From contig NFUO01000677.1 in the NCBI GenBank assembly GCA_002197545.1, forward strand, positions 1 to 45,866: a stretch of DNA of 45,866 bases. The letters are read 5' to 3'. The notes beneath the pieces are model-generated. The model did not search any database and was not told the DNA's origin. It saw only the letters and a list, made by a program, of their open reading frames with translations. The DNA comes from Acidobacteria subdivision 2 bacterium RH1 MAG20. Its GTDB lineage: Bacteria; Acidobacteriota; Terriglobia; Terriglobales; Acidobacteriaceae. The position numbers and the translations under genes were made by a program. Within the stretch, counting starts at the first letter, position 1. Each line of letters starts with the position of its first letter. Below, piece by piece: positions 34,476 through 43,971 of the stretch.

Positions 34476-35867
34476 ATGTTGGGCTGGCTGAGTAATATAT
34501 GGGCCCTGCACTGGGGTTGCATGATTGGGATATTTGGGCTCGTTGGTGCGGTGTCGCTGACGTTGCACCAGCAGCGGATTCATGCGGGTGAGCGTCGGCG
34601 GGATAAACGCATTCGTGAGGAATTTGAAGCTTATGCGCGCCTCGATGCCAGGCTGCACGGGGATGACAATGTGCTTGAGTTGGCCAAGCGGGTGTGTCGG
34701 CTGGTAGCGAAGAAGAGCGCATTTCAGCGAGTAGCCATGTTGGCACAGGATGCGGACGGACGGCTCTACGTCGCGGGAAGCGTCGGGATGGAGGAGATGG
34801 TGATTGGCGCGCTTCATGCATGGGGAGAGCGTGCGGTGGAGGAGGGCACCGATGAGGCCACACCAGAAAATGACCACGCGGAGATTCGAGTAGGGGAGAA
34901 GAGTTTTGCGGTGGTACTGGGAAAGGAGTCCGCCGAGGTGGGATGTGGGCGAGCGATCATCGTTCCGCTGTGGACGGCCAGCGGACAGATGGCAGGCGCT
35001 TTGGCAGTATGCGCGGACAGATTAATGACTTTGCGGCGGCAGACGGTGGAGGAGACGATTCCGCCGCTGGAGGCGCTGGCGGTGAAGCTGGCTCGAGCGT
35101 TGGAGAATGCTGCGCTGGCCAAACGATTGCTGCGGGCGGAAAAACTGGCAGGACTTGGGTTGTTGGCAAGCGGAGTTGCCCAGGCACTGAGCAATCCGCT
35201 GACGGCGGTGGTGGGGCTTGCGGAATTGATTGAGGAGACGGCGAAGGAAACACGCGTGCGGAGGAACGCTGAGATGATTGTGCAGGAGGCGCGCCGGATG
35301 CGCCAGACGATGCAGGATCTGGTGAACTTCGGACGGTCCGGGCCGCGGATCGATGAGCCGGTGGAGATCTCAGCATTAGTGCAGGAGCTGGCAGCGGAGT
35401 GTGAGGAAAAGCTGGAAAGCAGAGACATTGAGCTGACGGTGGAGATGGAAGAAGTGCCCGCAGTGCCAGGAAATGGAGACCGGTTGCGGCAAGTCCTGGA
35501 GCATTTGCTGAACAATGCTGCGCAGGCAATCGCTTCGATCGGGGAAGACATCAGGGAAGATATAAAGAGGAAGCATGAAATACGCGTTTCGGTAAGCCGG
35601 GATGGGGCCTCGGTGCAGGTAATTGTGAACGATACAGGACCGGGCTTCCGGGAGCCGGAGCGCGTGTTCGACCCGTTCCATCCGGCGCGGCAACCGAGCG
35701 AGGGCGCAGGGGTGGGATTGAGCATCTGCTATGGGATTGTGCGAGAGCACGGCGGCGAGATCAGCGCATTCAATCTGCATCCGTATGGAGCTGCAGTCAT
35801 GGTGGAACTGCCATTGGGGAAGTGTGTGGGACAGGAATTTTCCGGCATGGCGCAGGAGGTAGCCTGA
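34476..35867 (+). CDS. Histidine-kinase-like protein lacking the phospho-accepting His
   Basis: The 463-aa product has an N-terminal membrane segment (IWALHWGCMIGIFGLVGAVS), a GAF-like region (about 60-195), a dimerisation helix pair and a C-terminal HATPase domain. The HATPase boxes look intact: N box EHLLNNAAQAI, G1 NDTGPGF, and G2 GAGVGLSICYGIVREHGG. The H-box reads LLASGVAQALSNPLTAVVG, in which Gln236 (codon CAG, 35181-35183) replaces the usual His, and Ala-Leu replace the following Glu-(Leu/Ile). It therefore may not autophosphorylate in the ordinary way. No response regulator gene is adjacent. The start is ATG 34476, with GTG and TTG codons just upstream. Confidence 0.85.
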   Translation: MLGWLSNIWALHWGCMIGIFGLVGAVSLTLHQQRIHAGERRRDKRIREEFEAYARLDARLHGDDNVLELAKRVCRLVAKKSAFQRVAMLAQDADGRLYVAGSVGMEEMVIGALHAWGERAVEEGTDEATPENDHAEIRVGEKSFAVVLGKESAEVGCGRAIIVPLWTASGQMAGALAVCADRLMTLRRQTVEETIPPLEALAVKLARALENAALAKRLLRAEKLAGLGLLASGVAQALSNPLTAVVGLAELIEETAKETRVRRNAEMIVQEARRMRQTMQDLVNFGRSGPRIDEPVEISALVQELAAECEEKLESRDIELTVEMEEVPAVPGNGDRLRQVLEHLLNNAAQAIASIGEDIREDIKRKHEIRVSVSRDGASVQVIVNDTGPGFREPERVFDPFHPARQPSEGAGVGLSICYGIVREHGGEISAFNLHPYGAAVMVELPLGKCVGQEFSGMAQEVA

Positions 35868-35925
35868 GGGCGACGCATTCCACTTTTTTTGAAGAAATAT
35901 TTTTAGGTGGGAGTAGACTGGCGCG

Positions 35926-38178
35926 ATGAAGATGCTTGCCGGGTTGCTTGTGGGAGTGGTGTTGGGTGGGGTGGCTTTTGGGCAGGGGACAGGGATTTCC
36001 GCGGGGACGGTTGCGCTGGATTCCGCATTGCCTTCAGGCAGGCGTCCAATGACGTTTGAAGATTTGCAGCGGATGAAGCGGATTAGCGATCCGCAGATTT
36101 CGCCGGGCGGCAAGTGGGTGATGTTTTCGGCAGTGGATGTCGATCTGGCTGCGAATACCAAGGTGAGTCATCTTTGGGTAGTGCCGCTTGGGAGCCGTGG
36201 CTCTGCCTCGCGAGCTTCAGAAAAACAGGTGACCTTCTGGAAGGAGGGCGAGTCGGGCGGGCGGTTTTCGCCGGACGGCAAGCAGGTATTGTTTGTGGCA
36301 ACGGACAGCGCGACGGGGTTGTCGCAGATATTTCTGGCTCCGTGGGACGAGTCGACGGGGATTTTGGGAACGCCGAAACGGCTCACCAATGTAAGCACAG
36401 AGGCAGATGGGGCGATTTGGTCGCCGGACTCGCAGCGGATACTGTTTGTGTCGCGAGTGTATCCGGAGTGCAGCGATGAGGAGTCGTGGGTAGAGGAAGA
36501 CACCTGCGATAAGCGCAAAGACGATGCGGCTGCGAAGAGTCCGGTGAAAGCGATGATCTTTACGCATCTGCTGTACCGGCACTGGGACCATTACATCGGC
36601 GATAAGCGCAGCCACATCATGGTGGTTTCGGCTACTGATGGAAATGCCGTGCGCGATCTGACGCCGCGGCGGGAGATTGGCGATGCGGAAGCTCCCGTGT
36701 TTTCGCTGGGCGGTCCCGTGGATTATGCGTGGGCTCCTGACTCGAAGGAGATTGCGTATGTCACGAATCTGGACGCAGTTCCGGCGGCGAGTACCAATAA
36801 TGATGTGATTACCCTGCGGCTGGATGATCCGGGGGCGCGGGCGGTGAAGATTTCGACCTCGCCGGGGAGCGACGATGCTCCGGCTTATTCGCCGGACGGG
36901 AAGTACATCGCGTTCCGATCGCAGGCTCGGTCTGGATTTGAGAGCGACCGATTCCGGTTAATGTTGTTTGACCGGCAGGCAAAGACGATCAAGGAGATGT
37001 TGCCAAAGTTCGATAACTGGGTGGATGAGTTTGTGTGGGCGCCGAATTCGAAGACGATTTATTTTGCCGGTGGCGAAATGGGGGAGGAGAACATCTTTTC
37101 CACGCAGGTCGATCTTCCGGAAGCGACTGCCGTGGCAAACAAGGCGGAATATAGTGGGCTGCAGGTTTCTCCTGATGGAAGGACGATTGTTGCCTCAGTG
37201 ATGACGGTGAGGTATCCGGCAGCAGTTGCCTCGATTGCCTTGAACGGTTCCGGCGGCGGTGGCGCGCCCGTAGTTCGGCTGTCGCATCTCAATGATGATC
37301 TGCTCAGACTGCTCGACCTGCCGAGGATGGAGAGCTTTATCTTTCCCGGTGCGGGAAATACTTCGGTGCAGGGATTCATCATTCGCCCGCCGAACTTTGA
37401 TCCCGCCAAGAAGTACCCGCTGAAGTTCCTGATGCACGGCGGACCGCAGACGGCGTGGGGAGATGCATGGAGCTATCGCTGGAATGGGGAGTTGTTTGCA
37501 GCGGATGGCTACGTTGTCGTGATGATTAATCGGCGCGGGTCGACGGGCTATGGGCAGAAGTTTGTCGATGAGGTGAGCGGGGACTGGGGTGGCAAAGCCT
37601 ACGTCGACCTGATGAAGGGCCTGGACTATGCGGAGAAGAATTATCCCTTCATCGACAAGACGCGGGAGTGCGCGCTGGGCGCGAGCTATGGCGGGTACAT
37701 GGCCGATTGGGTGCTGACGCATACCAACCGCTTCAAGTGCATCGTGACGCATGACGGCATGTACAACCCGCAGAGCGCCTATGGCACAACCGAGGAACTT
37801 TGGTTCAATGAATGGGAGTTCAAGCGCCCAGGAACTACCGGGCCGGGGCAGCCTTGGAAGTACGCTGCGGGGCCGGTGGCCGAAGATCCGTTCAGGAAGT
37901 GGTCGCCGATGTTGTCGATTCAGAATGCGAAGACGCCTACATTGATTATTCATTCGCAGAAGGACTACCGGCTGGATGTCTCGGAGGGCTTTCAGCTTTT
38001 CACTGCTTTGCAGCGGCTTGGCGTGCCCAGCAAGATGCTCTATTTCCCCGACGAGGGACACTGGGTACTGAAGCCGCAAAACTCACAGCTCTGGTATGAG
38101 ACCGTGAATGACTGGTGCGATCAATGGACACAGAGCGGGAAGTATGCGAGCACACTTCCCCTCGATCAGCGGCCATAA
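35926..38178 (+). CDS. S9-family peptidase (prolyl oligopeptidase/dipeptidyl peptidase-like)
   Basis: The 750-aa product starts with a signal peptide (MLAGLLVGVVLGGVAFGQ). Residues 30-490 form a propeller of WD40-like/TolB-type repeats with the strand pattern (SPDGK, SPDSQ, APDSKEI, SPDGR) typical of the S9 family. The alpha/beta hydrolase domain carries the catalytic triad Ser587 (GASYGGYM), Asp680 (QKDYRLDV) and His712 (EGHWVLKP). It should cleave peptides, possibly at a position after Pro, in the periplasm. The gene follows the kinase-like gene by 58 bp on the same strand, so they may share a transcript. Confidence 0.92.
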   Translation: MKMLAGLLVGVVLGGVAFGQGTGISAGTVALDSALPSGRRPMTFEDLQRMKRISDPQISPGGKWVMFSAVDVDLAANTKVSHLWVVPLGSRGSASRASEKQVTFWKEGESGGRFSPDGKQVLFVATDSATGLSQIFLAPWDESTGILGTPKRLTNVSTEADGAIWSPDSQRILFVSRVYPECSDEESWVEEDTCDKRKDDAAAKSPVKAMIFTHLLYRHWDHYIGDKRSHIMVVSATDGNAVRDLTPRREIGDAEAPVFSLGGPVDYAWAPDSKEIAYVTNLDAVPAASTNNDVITLRLDDPGARAVKISTSPGSDDAPAYSPDGKYIAFRSQARSGFESDRFRLMLFDRQAKTIKEMLPKFDNWVDEFVWAPNSKTIYFAGGEMGEENIFSTQVDLPEATAVANKAEYSGLQVSPDGRTIVASVMTVRYPAAVASIALNGSGGGGAPVVRLSHLNDDLLRLLDLPRMESFIFPGAGNTSVQGFIIRPPNFDPAKKYPLKFLMHGGPQTAWGDAWSYRWNGELFAADGYVVVMINRRGSTGYGQKFVDEVSGDWGGKAYVDLMKGLDYAEKNYPFIDKTRECALGASYGGYMADWVLTHTNRFKCIVTHDGMYNPQSAYGTTEELWFNEWEFKRPGTTGPGQPWKYAAGPVAEDPFRKWSPMLSIQNAKTPTLIIHSQKDYRLDVSEGFQLFTALQRLGVPSKMLYFPDEGHWVLKPQNSQLWYETVNDWCDQWTQSGKYASTLPLDQRP

Positions 38179-38445
38179 TTCGGCATGGCCGATGGTCAAA
38201 AGATCGGGTAACCCCCCTTCACTTTCAGAGCGATCCAGAAGATCTCCACGGCAAGTGAGGGGCAGAAAACGAGTACGTGCCGTGATAGAGATATCTCTTT
38301 TACAATGAATACTTTGCAACAAGTGGCTCTTTAGAATCAAGACTTTGGCATCGAAGTCCACCGTCAAGTCTTTTGATTTGAAGACTTTAGGACTTTTTGA
38401 CCGGGGGTAGGGATACCGTCGGCATGGAATGAGAGGAACGGACAT
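38179..38445. other. Intergenic region before recX
   Basis: No gene is seen. AAGTCTT (38366-38372) faces AAGACTT (38381-38387), followed by AGGACTTTTTGACCGGGGGTAG. This may be a terminator or part of an acidobacterial repeat. There are also AT-rich parts near 38290 that could contain the recX promoter. GAGAGGA lies before the recX ATG. Confidence 0.35.
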
Positions 38446-39072
38446 ATGGCCTTTGCAAGGCCAAAAAAGCGCGAGCCAGTGGGTGAGGCTAGCCTGTTTG
38501 AGTATGCGGTGGGTGTGCTGGCGCGGAAGATGCGGACAGTGCGGGATCTACGCCGCCTGATGAAGAACCGCGCCGAAGAGGGCGAAGCCGGCGAGCGGGC
38601 GATGGATGCAGTCATTGCACGCTTGAAGGACTTGAATTATTTGAGTGACACGCGCTTTGCGGCGGACTACACCCGTCTGCGCAAGGAGAACGAGAAACAC
38701 GGACGACGCCGTGTGCAGCAGGATTTGATGCAGAAGGGCGTCCACAAGGAGTTGGTTGCGACGACGCTGGCGACGGCCTACGACGATGTGGATGAAGTGG
38801 CGCTGGCGCGGGAGTACATTGCGCGCAAACGAATGAAGCAACCGAGCGGTGCTGATGCTCGGAAGCAGACGGTGCGCGTGATGGGCAGACTGATGCGAGC
38901 TGGCTTTTCATCTTCGGCCATCTTCAAGGTGCTGCGAGACTGGCATCTGCCTGAAGAGGCCATGCTTGGCATCGAAGAAGGTGGAGGAGATTCTGACTCG
39001 TATGCGGAGCAGAGCGATGCTGCCGCCGACTCTGACTCATACGCTCGGCAGAACAACGGCAACGATGATTGA
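38446..39072 (+). CDS. recX: Regulatory protein RecX
   Basis: The 208-aa product from ATG 38446 has the RecX three-helix repeats: SLFEYAVGVLARKMRTVRDL, then RLKDLNYLSDTRFAADYTRL and RVQQDLMQKGVHKELVATTL, the recognisable NYLSDTRFA motif included. RecX binds RecA filaments and limits strand exchange. recA is not in this window. The C-terminal 25 residues contain an internal repeat (SDSYAEQSDAAADSDSYARQ) that is extra to the family fold. The stop overlaps the next start by 8 bases. Confidence 0.9.
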   Translation: MAFARPKKREPVGEASLFEYAVGVLARKMRTVRDLRRLMKNRAEEGEAGERAMDAVIARLKDLNYLSDTRFAADYTRLRKENEKHGRRRVQQDLMQKGVHKELVATTLATAYDDVDEVALAREYIARKRMKQPSGADARKQTVRVMGRLMRAGFSSSAIFKVLRDWHLPEEAMLGIEEGGGDSDSYAEQSDAAADSDSYARQNNGNDD

Positions 39073-39967
39073 GCGCATAGTCGCCATAGATTGGTCGGGC
39101 AGGATAGATGCGGCGGGCCAGCGGCGACACATCTGGGCTGGCGTATGGACAAATGGCAAAGTGACGCTGGAAGCTGGACGAACACGGGAAGAGCTCATCG
39201 AGTGGCTGATTGCGCTGGCGCAGGAAACTCCGCGAATGGTGGTAGGCATCGACTGCTGTTTCAGCTTTCCCGCGTGGTTTCTGGCCGAGCATGGATGTGC
39301 GACGATCTTCGACTTCTGGCAACACGTCGCGGCGGGGCATGGCGAACGCTGGCTGGCTCGGGAGTGCGAGAATGTTCGCCGCGACGAGCGTTTCTGGGGC
39401 AAGCCGCATAAGCGGCCAGCGCAGTTCTGCGGAGAGGGATTGCACCGATCGATGCGGCTGACGGATATGGACAATAAGATCACGCCGAAGATGCTGGAGG
39501 GCGATCCAGAGCGCGCAGCCAAGGTGCGCGGCATTACGCCGAAGTCGCCGTTCCAGATTGGCGGCTCAGGCAGCGTGGGAACAGGGTCGCTGCGGGCGAT
39601 GCCTTTTTTGTTGAAGCTGCGGAAGGCGGGGTTTCGGGTTTGGCCGTTTGAGGGTGCTGCTCTTGAGAGGAAGAAACCGCAGCCGTTGCTGGTCGAGATG
39701 TATACGCGGCTGTTGACGGGAGCGGTGGCGAAGAGTAATCCTACGGCGCGAAAAGCTTATCTGGCGGCGAAGCGTAAGACGGATGATGCGTATGCCGGGC
39801 TTTCGCCTGGAGTGATAGCGAAGGCGCTGGGGTCGGAGGATGCCTTCGATGCGCTGGTCTGTGTAATGGAGATGGCGCGGTTTCGCGGGGAGTTCTGGGG
39901 ATTGCGGGCTACTCGGGATGCGGTTTTGCAGTTGGAGGGGGTTACGTGGCGGCCGGGGGTGAAGTGA
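39065..39967 (+). CDS. DUF429-like predicted nuclease-fold protein
   Basis: From ATG 39065 the product has 300 aa (MIERIVAIDWSGRIDAAGQR). The opening IVAIDWSG and the later VGIDCCFSFPAWF recall the DUF429 family, which has a predicted RNase H-like fold with acidic residues at the start of strands. The later EDAFDALVCVMEMARFRGEF also fits that family, including the final Asp. There is no signal peptide. Overlap by 8 bases with recX argues for one transcript. An earlier ATG at 38966 would extend the protein into recX sequence and is rejected. The function is not known. Confidence 0.7.
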   Translation: MIERIVAIDWSGRIDAAGQRRHIWAGVWTNGKVTLEAGRTREELIEWLIALAQETPRMVVGIDCCFSFPAWFLAEHGCATIFDFWQHVAAGHGERWLARECENVRRDERFWGKPHKRPAQFCGEGLHRSMRLTDMDNKITPKMLEGDPERAAKVRGITPKSPFQIGGSGSVGTGSLRAMPFLLKLRKAGFRVWPFEGAALERKKPQPLLVEMYTRLLTGAVAKSNPTARKAYLAAKRKTDDAYAGLSPGVIAKALGSEDAFDALVCVMEMARFRGEFWGLRATRDAVLQLEGVTWRPGVK

Positions 39968-39996
39968 ATTCGAACCTGCTACCGAGGGAGTAATCC

Positions 39997-40848
39997 TTAG
40001 CGCGATTTGCGAATCATGGCGGTGCCGGATTTGTCAGGCCAGAGCGAGATGAATTCGCCGGTAGCTTTGTAGAACTCGTCGACAGCCTGGGTGGCGCCGA
40101 GCCAGGTTCCGGAGGAGTAGTCATGGAGGATGAGCATACCGCCGCGAGGCATGCGCGGGTAGAAGAACTCGAGCGCGGCCTTCATCGGCTCGTAGAGATC
40201 GCAGTCGATGTGCACAAGGGCGAAGGTGCGCTGACGCACCTCGTCGGTGACGGTGTCGGGGAAGAAACCGGGGAGATAGGTCGTGATCTCAGGGTGACCA
40301 ACTGTCTGGCGCACGAAGTCGATGGAGGTGTCGGCGAATTCGAACTTATGGCCTTGATCGACACCCACGATATCGCGTTGGTCGAACCCGGAGAAGGTAT
40401 CGAAGAGAAAGAGCCGTTTCCCTGAACGGGCGGCGTAATCGGCGAGGAGGGCAGCGGAGTTGCCTTTCCATACTCCAAGCTCCGCGAAGTCGCCCTCAAT
40501 GCCCTCTTCCTGGAGTTGACGCAGGTTGAGCATCAGCGCCATGAAGCGCGATACGTCTCCGTTGTTGTTGATCTTGTTGCCGCGTATCCAGCGGCCATAG
40601 AGGTCTGATAGATCGGGAAACGAAGGCAGGCCATCTGGATAGTATGCGAGGAAGGCTGGCCTCTTGCCTCTCGGCCCCCAGTCAATTGTGCCGAAACGCG
40701 CTTTGCACATCCAGTGCATCGTCGTGTTGCGGAGGTTCCATCGCAACGACGTAAGCATTTCGGCGGGGCCTTTGCGCAGGAATTTCTTTAGCCGGCTTTG
40801 TGAAAGGTCACTGGTCGCTTCTTCGGCATGGAGCTGGGGAGTTTCCAT
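39997..40848 (-). CDS. TylF/MycF-type methyltransferase
   Basis: The 283-aa product has a SAM-binding core (EGDFAELGVWKGNSAALLAD, then LFLFDTFSGFDQRD) and the metal-binding region (LVHIDCDLYEPMKAALEFFY and GGMLILHDYSSGTWLGATQA) of the TylF (macrocin O-methyltransferase) family. Members methylate hydroxyl groups of sugars or other small molecules. In acidobacteria such genes often sit among polysaccharide genes, but none is next to this one. The gene is divergent from alaS, with 83 bp between starts. The substrate is unknown. Confidence 0.85.
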   Translation of the reverse strand: METPQLHAEEATSDLSQSRLKKFLRKGPAEMLTSLRWNLRNTTMHWMCKARFGTIDWGPRGKRPAFLAYYPDGLPSFPDLSDLYGRWIRGNKINNNGDVSRFMALMLNLRQLQEEGIEGDFAELGVWKGNSAALLADYAARSGKRLFLFDTFSGFDQRDIVGVDQGHKFEFADTSIDFVRQTVGHPEITTYLPGFFPDTVTDEVRQRTFALVHIDCDLYEPMKAALEFFYPRMPRGGMLILHDYSSGTWLGATQAVDEFYKATGEFISLWPDKSGTAMIRKSR

Positions 40849-40931
40849 GGGCTTCAGCTTACTATAGGAAGCAAAAAGGCCTTGCGCTGCGACGGGATAC
40901 GCTTTGGCTTGACTGCTAAACTTGAATTCTT

Positions 40932-43874
40932 ATGATCAATCGTTCTGGGAACCAGATTCGGGAAGATTTTCTGCGGTTTTTCGAGGGTAAGGGGCATCGG
41001 CGGGTGCACTCTTCTTCGCTGGTGCCGGCGAACGATCCTACGCTGTTGTTTACCAACGCGGGGATGAATCAGTTTAAAGACGTCTTCCTGGGCGCGGAGA
41101 AGCGCGAGTATTCGCGCGCGGCCAGCTCGCAGAAGTGCGTGCGCGCGGGCGGCAAGCATAACGATCTGGAGAACGTCGGCTTCACGCGGCGCCACCATAC
41201 CTTCTTTGAGATGCTGGGCAACTTCAGCTTTGGCGACTACTTCAAGAAGGACGCCATCGCCTATGCGTGGGAGCTGCTGACCTCGCCGGAGTGGTTCGGC
41301 ATCGATAAGGCGAAGCTGTATGTGACGATCTTTGAGGGCGACGCAGGGGTTCCGCGCGATGCCGAGGCCTATCAGTTCTGGCTCGATGTGGGCGTTCCGG
41401 CGGAGCGCATCTTCGAGATGGGCGCGGCGGACAACTTCTGGGCGATGGGCGATACCGGCCCGTGCGGGCCGTGCTCGGAGATTTATTACGACCTCGGCGT
41501 GGCGGCTTCGGAGACTGGCGAGGACGTTCCGTTCCCGAAGGATGAGCAGCGCTATGTCGAGATATGGAACCTGGTCTTCATGCAGTTCGATCGCTCGAGC
41601 GATGGTGTGCTGACTCCGCTGCCCAAACCCTCGATTGATACAGGCATGGGGCTAGAGCGCGTTTCGGCGGTGTTGCAGGGAGTGTTGTCGAACTTTGAGA
41701 CGGACTTGTTTACTCCGCTGATTAAGCGGGCGGAGCAATTGACCGGGCATAAGGTTGAACCCGAGCACGAGGTTGATGACCGTTCGCGAGCTTCCTTGCG
41801 GATCATTGCCGACCACGCTCGGGCGGCAACGTTTCTGATCTCGGATGGAGTTCATCCGCAGAATGAAGGACGTGGCTACGTGCTGCGGAAGATTCTGCGG
41901 CGCGGTATTCGGCATGGACGGCTACTGGGTCAGGAGAAACCCTTCATGCACGAGATGGTCTTCGCCGTTCGCGATGAGATGGGTGTGGCTTATCCGGAGT
42001 TGAAGGAGACGGCGGAGCGAGTGGCGAGGGTGGTGCTGGCCGAAGAGGAGCAGTTTGATCGAGTTCTCTCCAAAGGCTCTTCTGAATGGGATCACCTAAT
42101 CATCAAGAAAATAAGCGAAATTTATGTTGCTCAAGGCGAGTTTGAAAAGGAAATTTCGCTGTCGGCATCTCCGGAAATAGCCGAAAAATTGAGGGCGCAT
42201 CGACTAGATGCTGACAGCGCTTCATTGTCGACTTCTGCGATGCTGAGTGTCCTAATGGGAGAATCTCTACTTGAAACAGAAGACGCCATTAAGCATGGAT
42301 TTCCACCTTCCGTAGCTGAAGCGCTCCTATCTAAGTGGAGGCAACTGACCGCTGCTCGTCCTACCGTTTCGGGACGAGATGCATTCCATCTTTATGAGAC
42401 GTTTGGGCTACCGCTCGATTTTATGGTGGATGCAGCGCGCGATGCAGGTATTGAGTTTGATATGACGGGTTTCGACGCTGCCAAGGAAGAGGAGCAGCAG
42501 CGGGCTCGTGCCTCGTGGAAGGGTGGCTCGCAGAAGTCGGCGGCGCCTGTTTATCGCGAGTTGGCGAAGACGGAATTTGAGGGCTACTCGGCGCTGCGCG
42601 TGGAAGGCACTCGCATCCTTGCGCTGGTGAAGGATGGCGTGGGCGTGCCGGAGTTGAAGGCCGGGGAGCATGGCGAGGTGGTACTCGATGCGACCAGCTT
42701 CTATGCGGATTCGGGCGGGCAGGTGGGCGATATTGGCTGGCTCTATTCGGACGATCACAATACTGTGGTTGCCGAGGTCAGCGGAGCTACCAAGCCGGTG
42801 CAGGGAGTCTTCGCGCATAAGGTCGTGGCTCGGCAGACGCTGGCCGTGGGCGATGTGGTCGATACGGTCGTCGATGTGGAGAACCGGCGGGCCACGGAGC
42901 GCAACCATACCGGAACGCATCTGCTCCACGCGGCGTTGCGCGAGGTCCTGGGCAAGCATGTGAAGCAGGCGGGGTCGCTGGTGAATGCGACGCGGCTGCG
43001 GTTCGATTTCTCGCATTTTACCGGCGTCGCCGAGGAGGAGTTGCAGGAGATTGAGAACATCGTCAATCGGCAGGTGCTGGGGAACGCGACCGTGCAGACC
43101 CTGGTGGATGTGCCTATCGACGTCGCGGTGAATGAGCTGGGCGCGATGGCGCTGTTTGGCGAGAAATACGGCGAGCGCGTGCGCGTCGTCAAGATCGGCG
43201 ACTTCTCGACCGAGCTTTGCGGCGGAACTCATACGGGTGCGACCGGAGAGATCGGATTGATTAAGCTGGTCGGCGAAGGGTCGGTCTCGTCAGGCGTGCG
43301 CCGTGTCGAAGCGGTAAGCGGAACGGGCGCGCTGACAGAGTTCCGGCGTGGATTCGACGTTGCTAAGGTCGTCAGTCAGATGGTTGGGTCTGGTTCCGGC
43401 GGTGGCGATGCGGCCCCGGCAGACGCTTTGCGCCACAGGATCGCCGCGCAGGAAGAAGAGATGAAGAAGCTGCGGCGCGAACTGGACCAGGTTCGCATGA
43501 AGTCAGCCTCAGCATCGGTCTCGGACGCTGCCGCCTCTGCGGTAGAAGTGAAGGGTGTCAAGGTGTTGGCGCAGCGAGTGGATGCATTAGACAAAGGCCA
43601 GATGCGGACGCTGGTGGACAGTCTACGCAACAAGCTCGGCAGCGGCGTCGTGGTTCTCGGTGCTGGTTCAGACGGCAAAGTCTCGTTAATCGTCGGCGTC
43701 ACCAAGGACCTCACCTCGAAGGTACAGGCAGGAAGGATCGTCGGCCTGCTGGCTGGGATGGTGGGCGGCAAGGGCGGCGGACGTCCTGATCTGGCAGAGG
43801 CGGGTGGCAGTGATGTCTCCGCTCTGGATGGGGCTTTGGCGAAGGCTGCCGCAGTTGTTGAGGGATTGCTATAG
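40932..43874 (+). CDS. alaS: Alanyl-tRNA synthetase
   Basis: The 980-aa product has the full AlaRS layout. The N-terminal aminoacylation core contains [46 protein letters not shown] and [15 protein letters not shown]. The editing domain has NHTGTH (His659, His663) and the CGGTH motif with Cys763. A C-Ala domain is at the end. It charges tRNA-Ala in the cytoplasm. It is about 100 residues longer than the usual 875: residues about 383-477 form an AT-richer segment (GC near 49 per cent by hand count of 42121-42360, against about 65 per cent in sampled flanks). The protein is otherwise intact and no stop or shift is seen. Confidence 0.97.
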   Translation: MINRSGNQIREDFLRFFEGKGHRRVHSSSLVPANDPTLLFTNAGMNQFKDVFLGAEKREYSRAASSQKCVRAGGKHNDLENVGFTRRHHTFFEMLGNFSFGDYFKKDAIAYAWELLTSPEWFGIDKAKLYVTIFEGDAGVPRDAEAYQFWLDVGVPAERIFEMGAADNFWAMGDTGPCGPCSEIYYDLGVAASETGEDVPFPKDEQRYVEIWNLVFMQFDRSSDGVLTPLPKPSIDTGMGLERVSAVLQGVLSNFETDLFTPLIKRAEQLTGHKVEPEHEVDDRSRASLRIIADHARAATFLISDGVHPQNEGRGYVLRKILRRGIRHGRLLGQEKPFMHEMVFAVRDEMGVAYPELKETAERVARVVLAEEEQFDRVLSKGSSEWDHLIIKKISEIYVAQGEFEKEISLSASPEIAEKLRAHRLDADSASLSTSAMLSVLMGESLLETEDAIKHGFPPSVAEALLSKWRQLTAARPTVSGRDAFHLYETFGLPLDFMVDAARDAGIEFDMTGFDAAKEEEQQRARASWKGGSQKSAAPVYRELAKTEFEGYSALRVEGTRILALVKDGVGVPELKAGEHGEVVLDATSFYADSGGQVGDIGWLYSDDHNTVVAEVSGATKPVQGVFAHKVVARQTLAVGDVVDTVVDVENRRATERNHTGTHLLHAALREVLGKHVKQAGSLVNATRLRFDFSHFTGVAEEELQEIENIVNRQVLGNATVQTLVDVPIDVAVNELGAMALFGEKYGERVRVVKIGDFSTELCGGTHTGATGEIGLIKLVGEGSVSSGVRRVEAVSGTGALTEFRRGFDVAKVVSQMVGSGSGGGDAAPADALRHRIAAQEEEMKKLRRELDQVRMKSASASVSDAAASAVEVKGVKVLAQRVDALDKGQMRTLVDSLRNKLGSGVVVLGAGSDGKVSLIVGVTKDLTSKVQAGRIVGLLAGMVGGKGGGRPDLAEAGGSDVSALDGALAKAAAVVEGLL

Positions 43875-43907
43875 CGTTGAAGCGTGGCAAGACTGTTTCG
43901 ACAAGCA

Positions 43908-43944
43908 TAAAAAGAAACGGCAACAGCATTTAGCTGTTGCCGTT
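43908..43944 (-). terminator. Rho-independent terminator between alaS and the membrane-protein gene
   Basis: AACGGCAACAGC (43916-43927) is the exact reverse complement of GCTGTTGCCGTT (43933-43944) around ATTTA. On the minus strand it is followed by TCTTTTTATG, so it best ends the membrane-protein transcript. It may also serve alaS, though its U-tract is poor in that direction. Confidence 0.82.
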
Positions 43945-43971
43945 CTGATTACCAGCAATCACCTACTCGAT

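Noticed and set aside
38966..39064. Upstream extension of the DUF429-like gene
   Set aside because: These residues overlap recX coding sequence, and the conserved start IVAIDWSG begins after ATG 39065.
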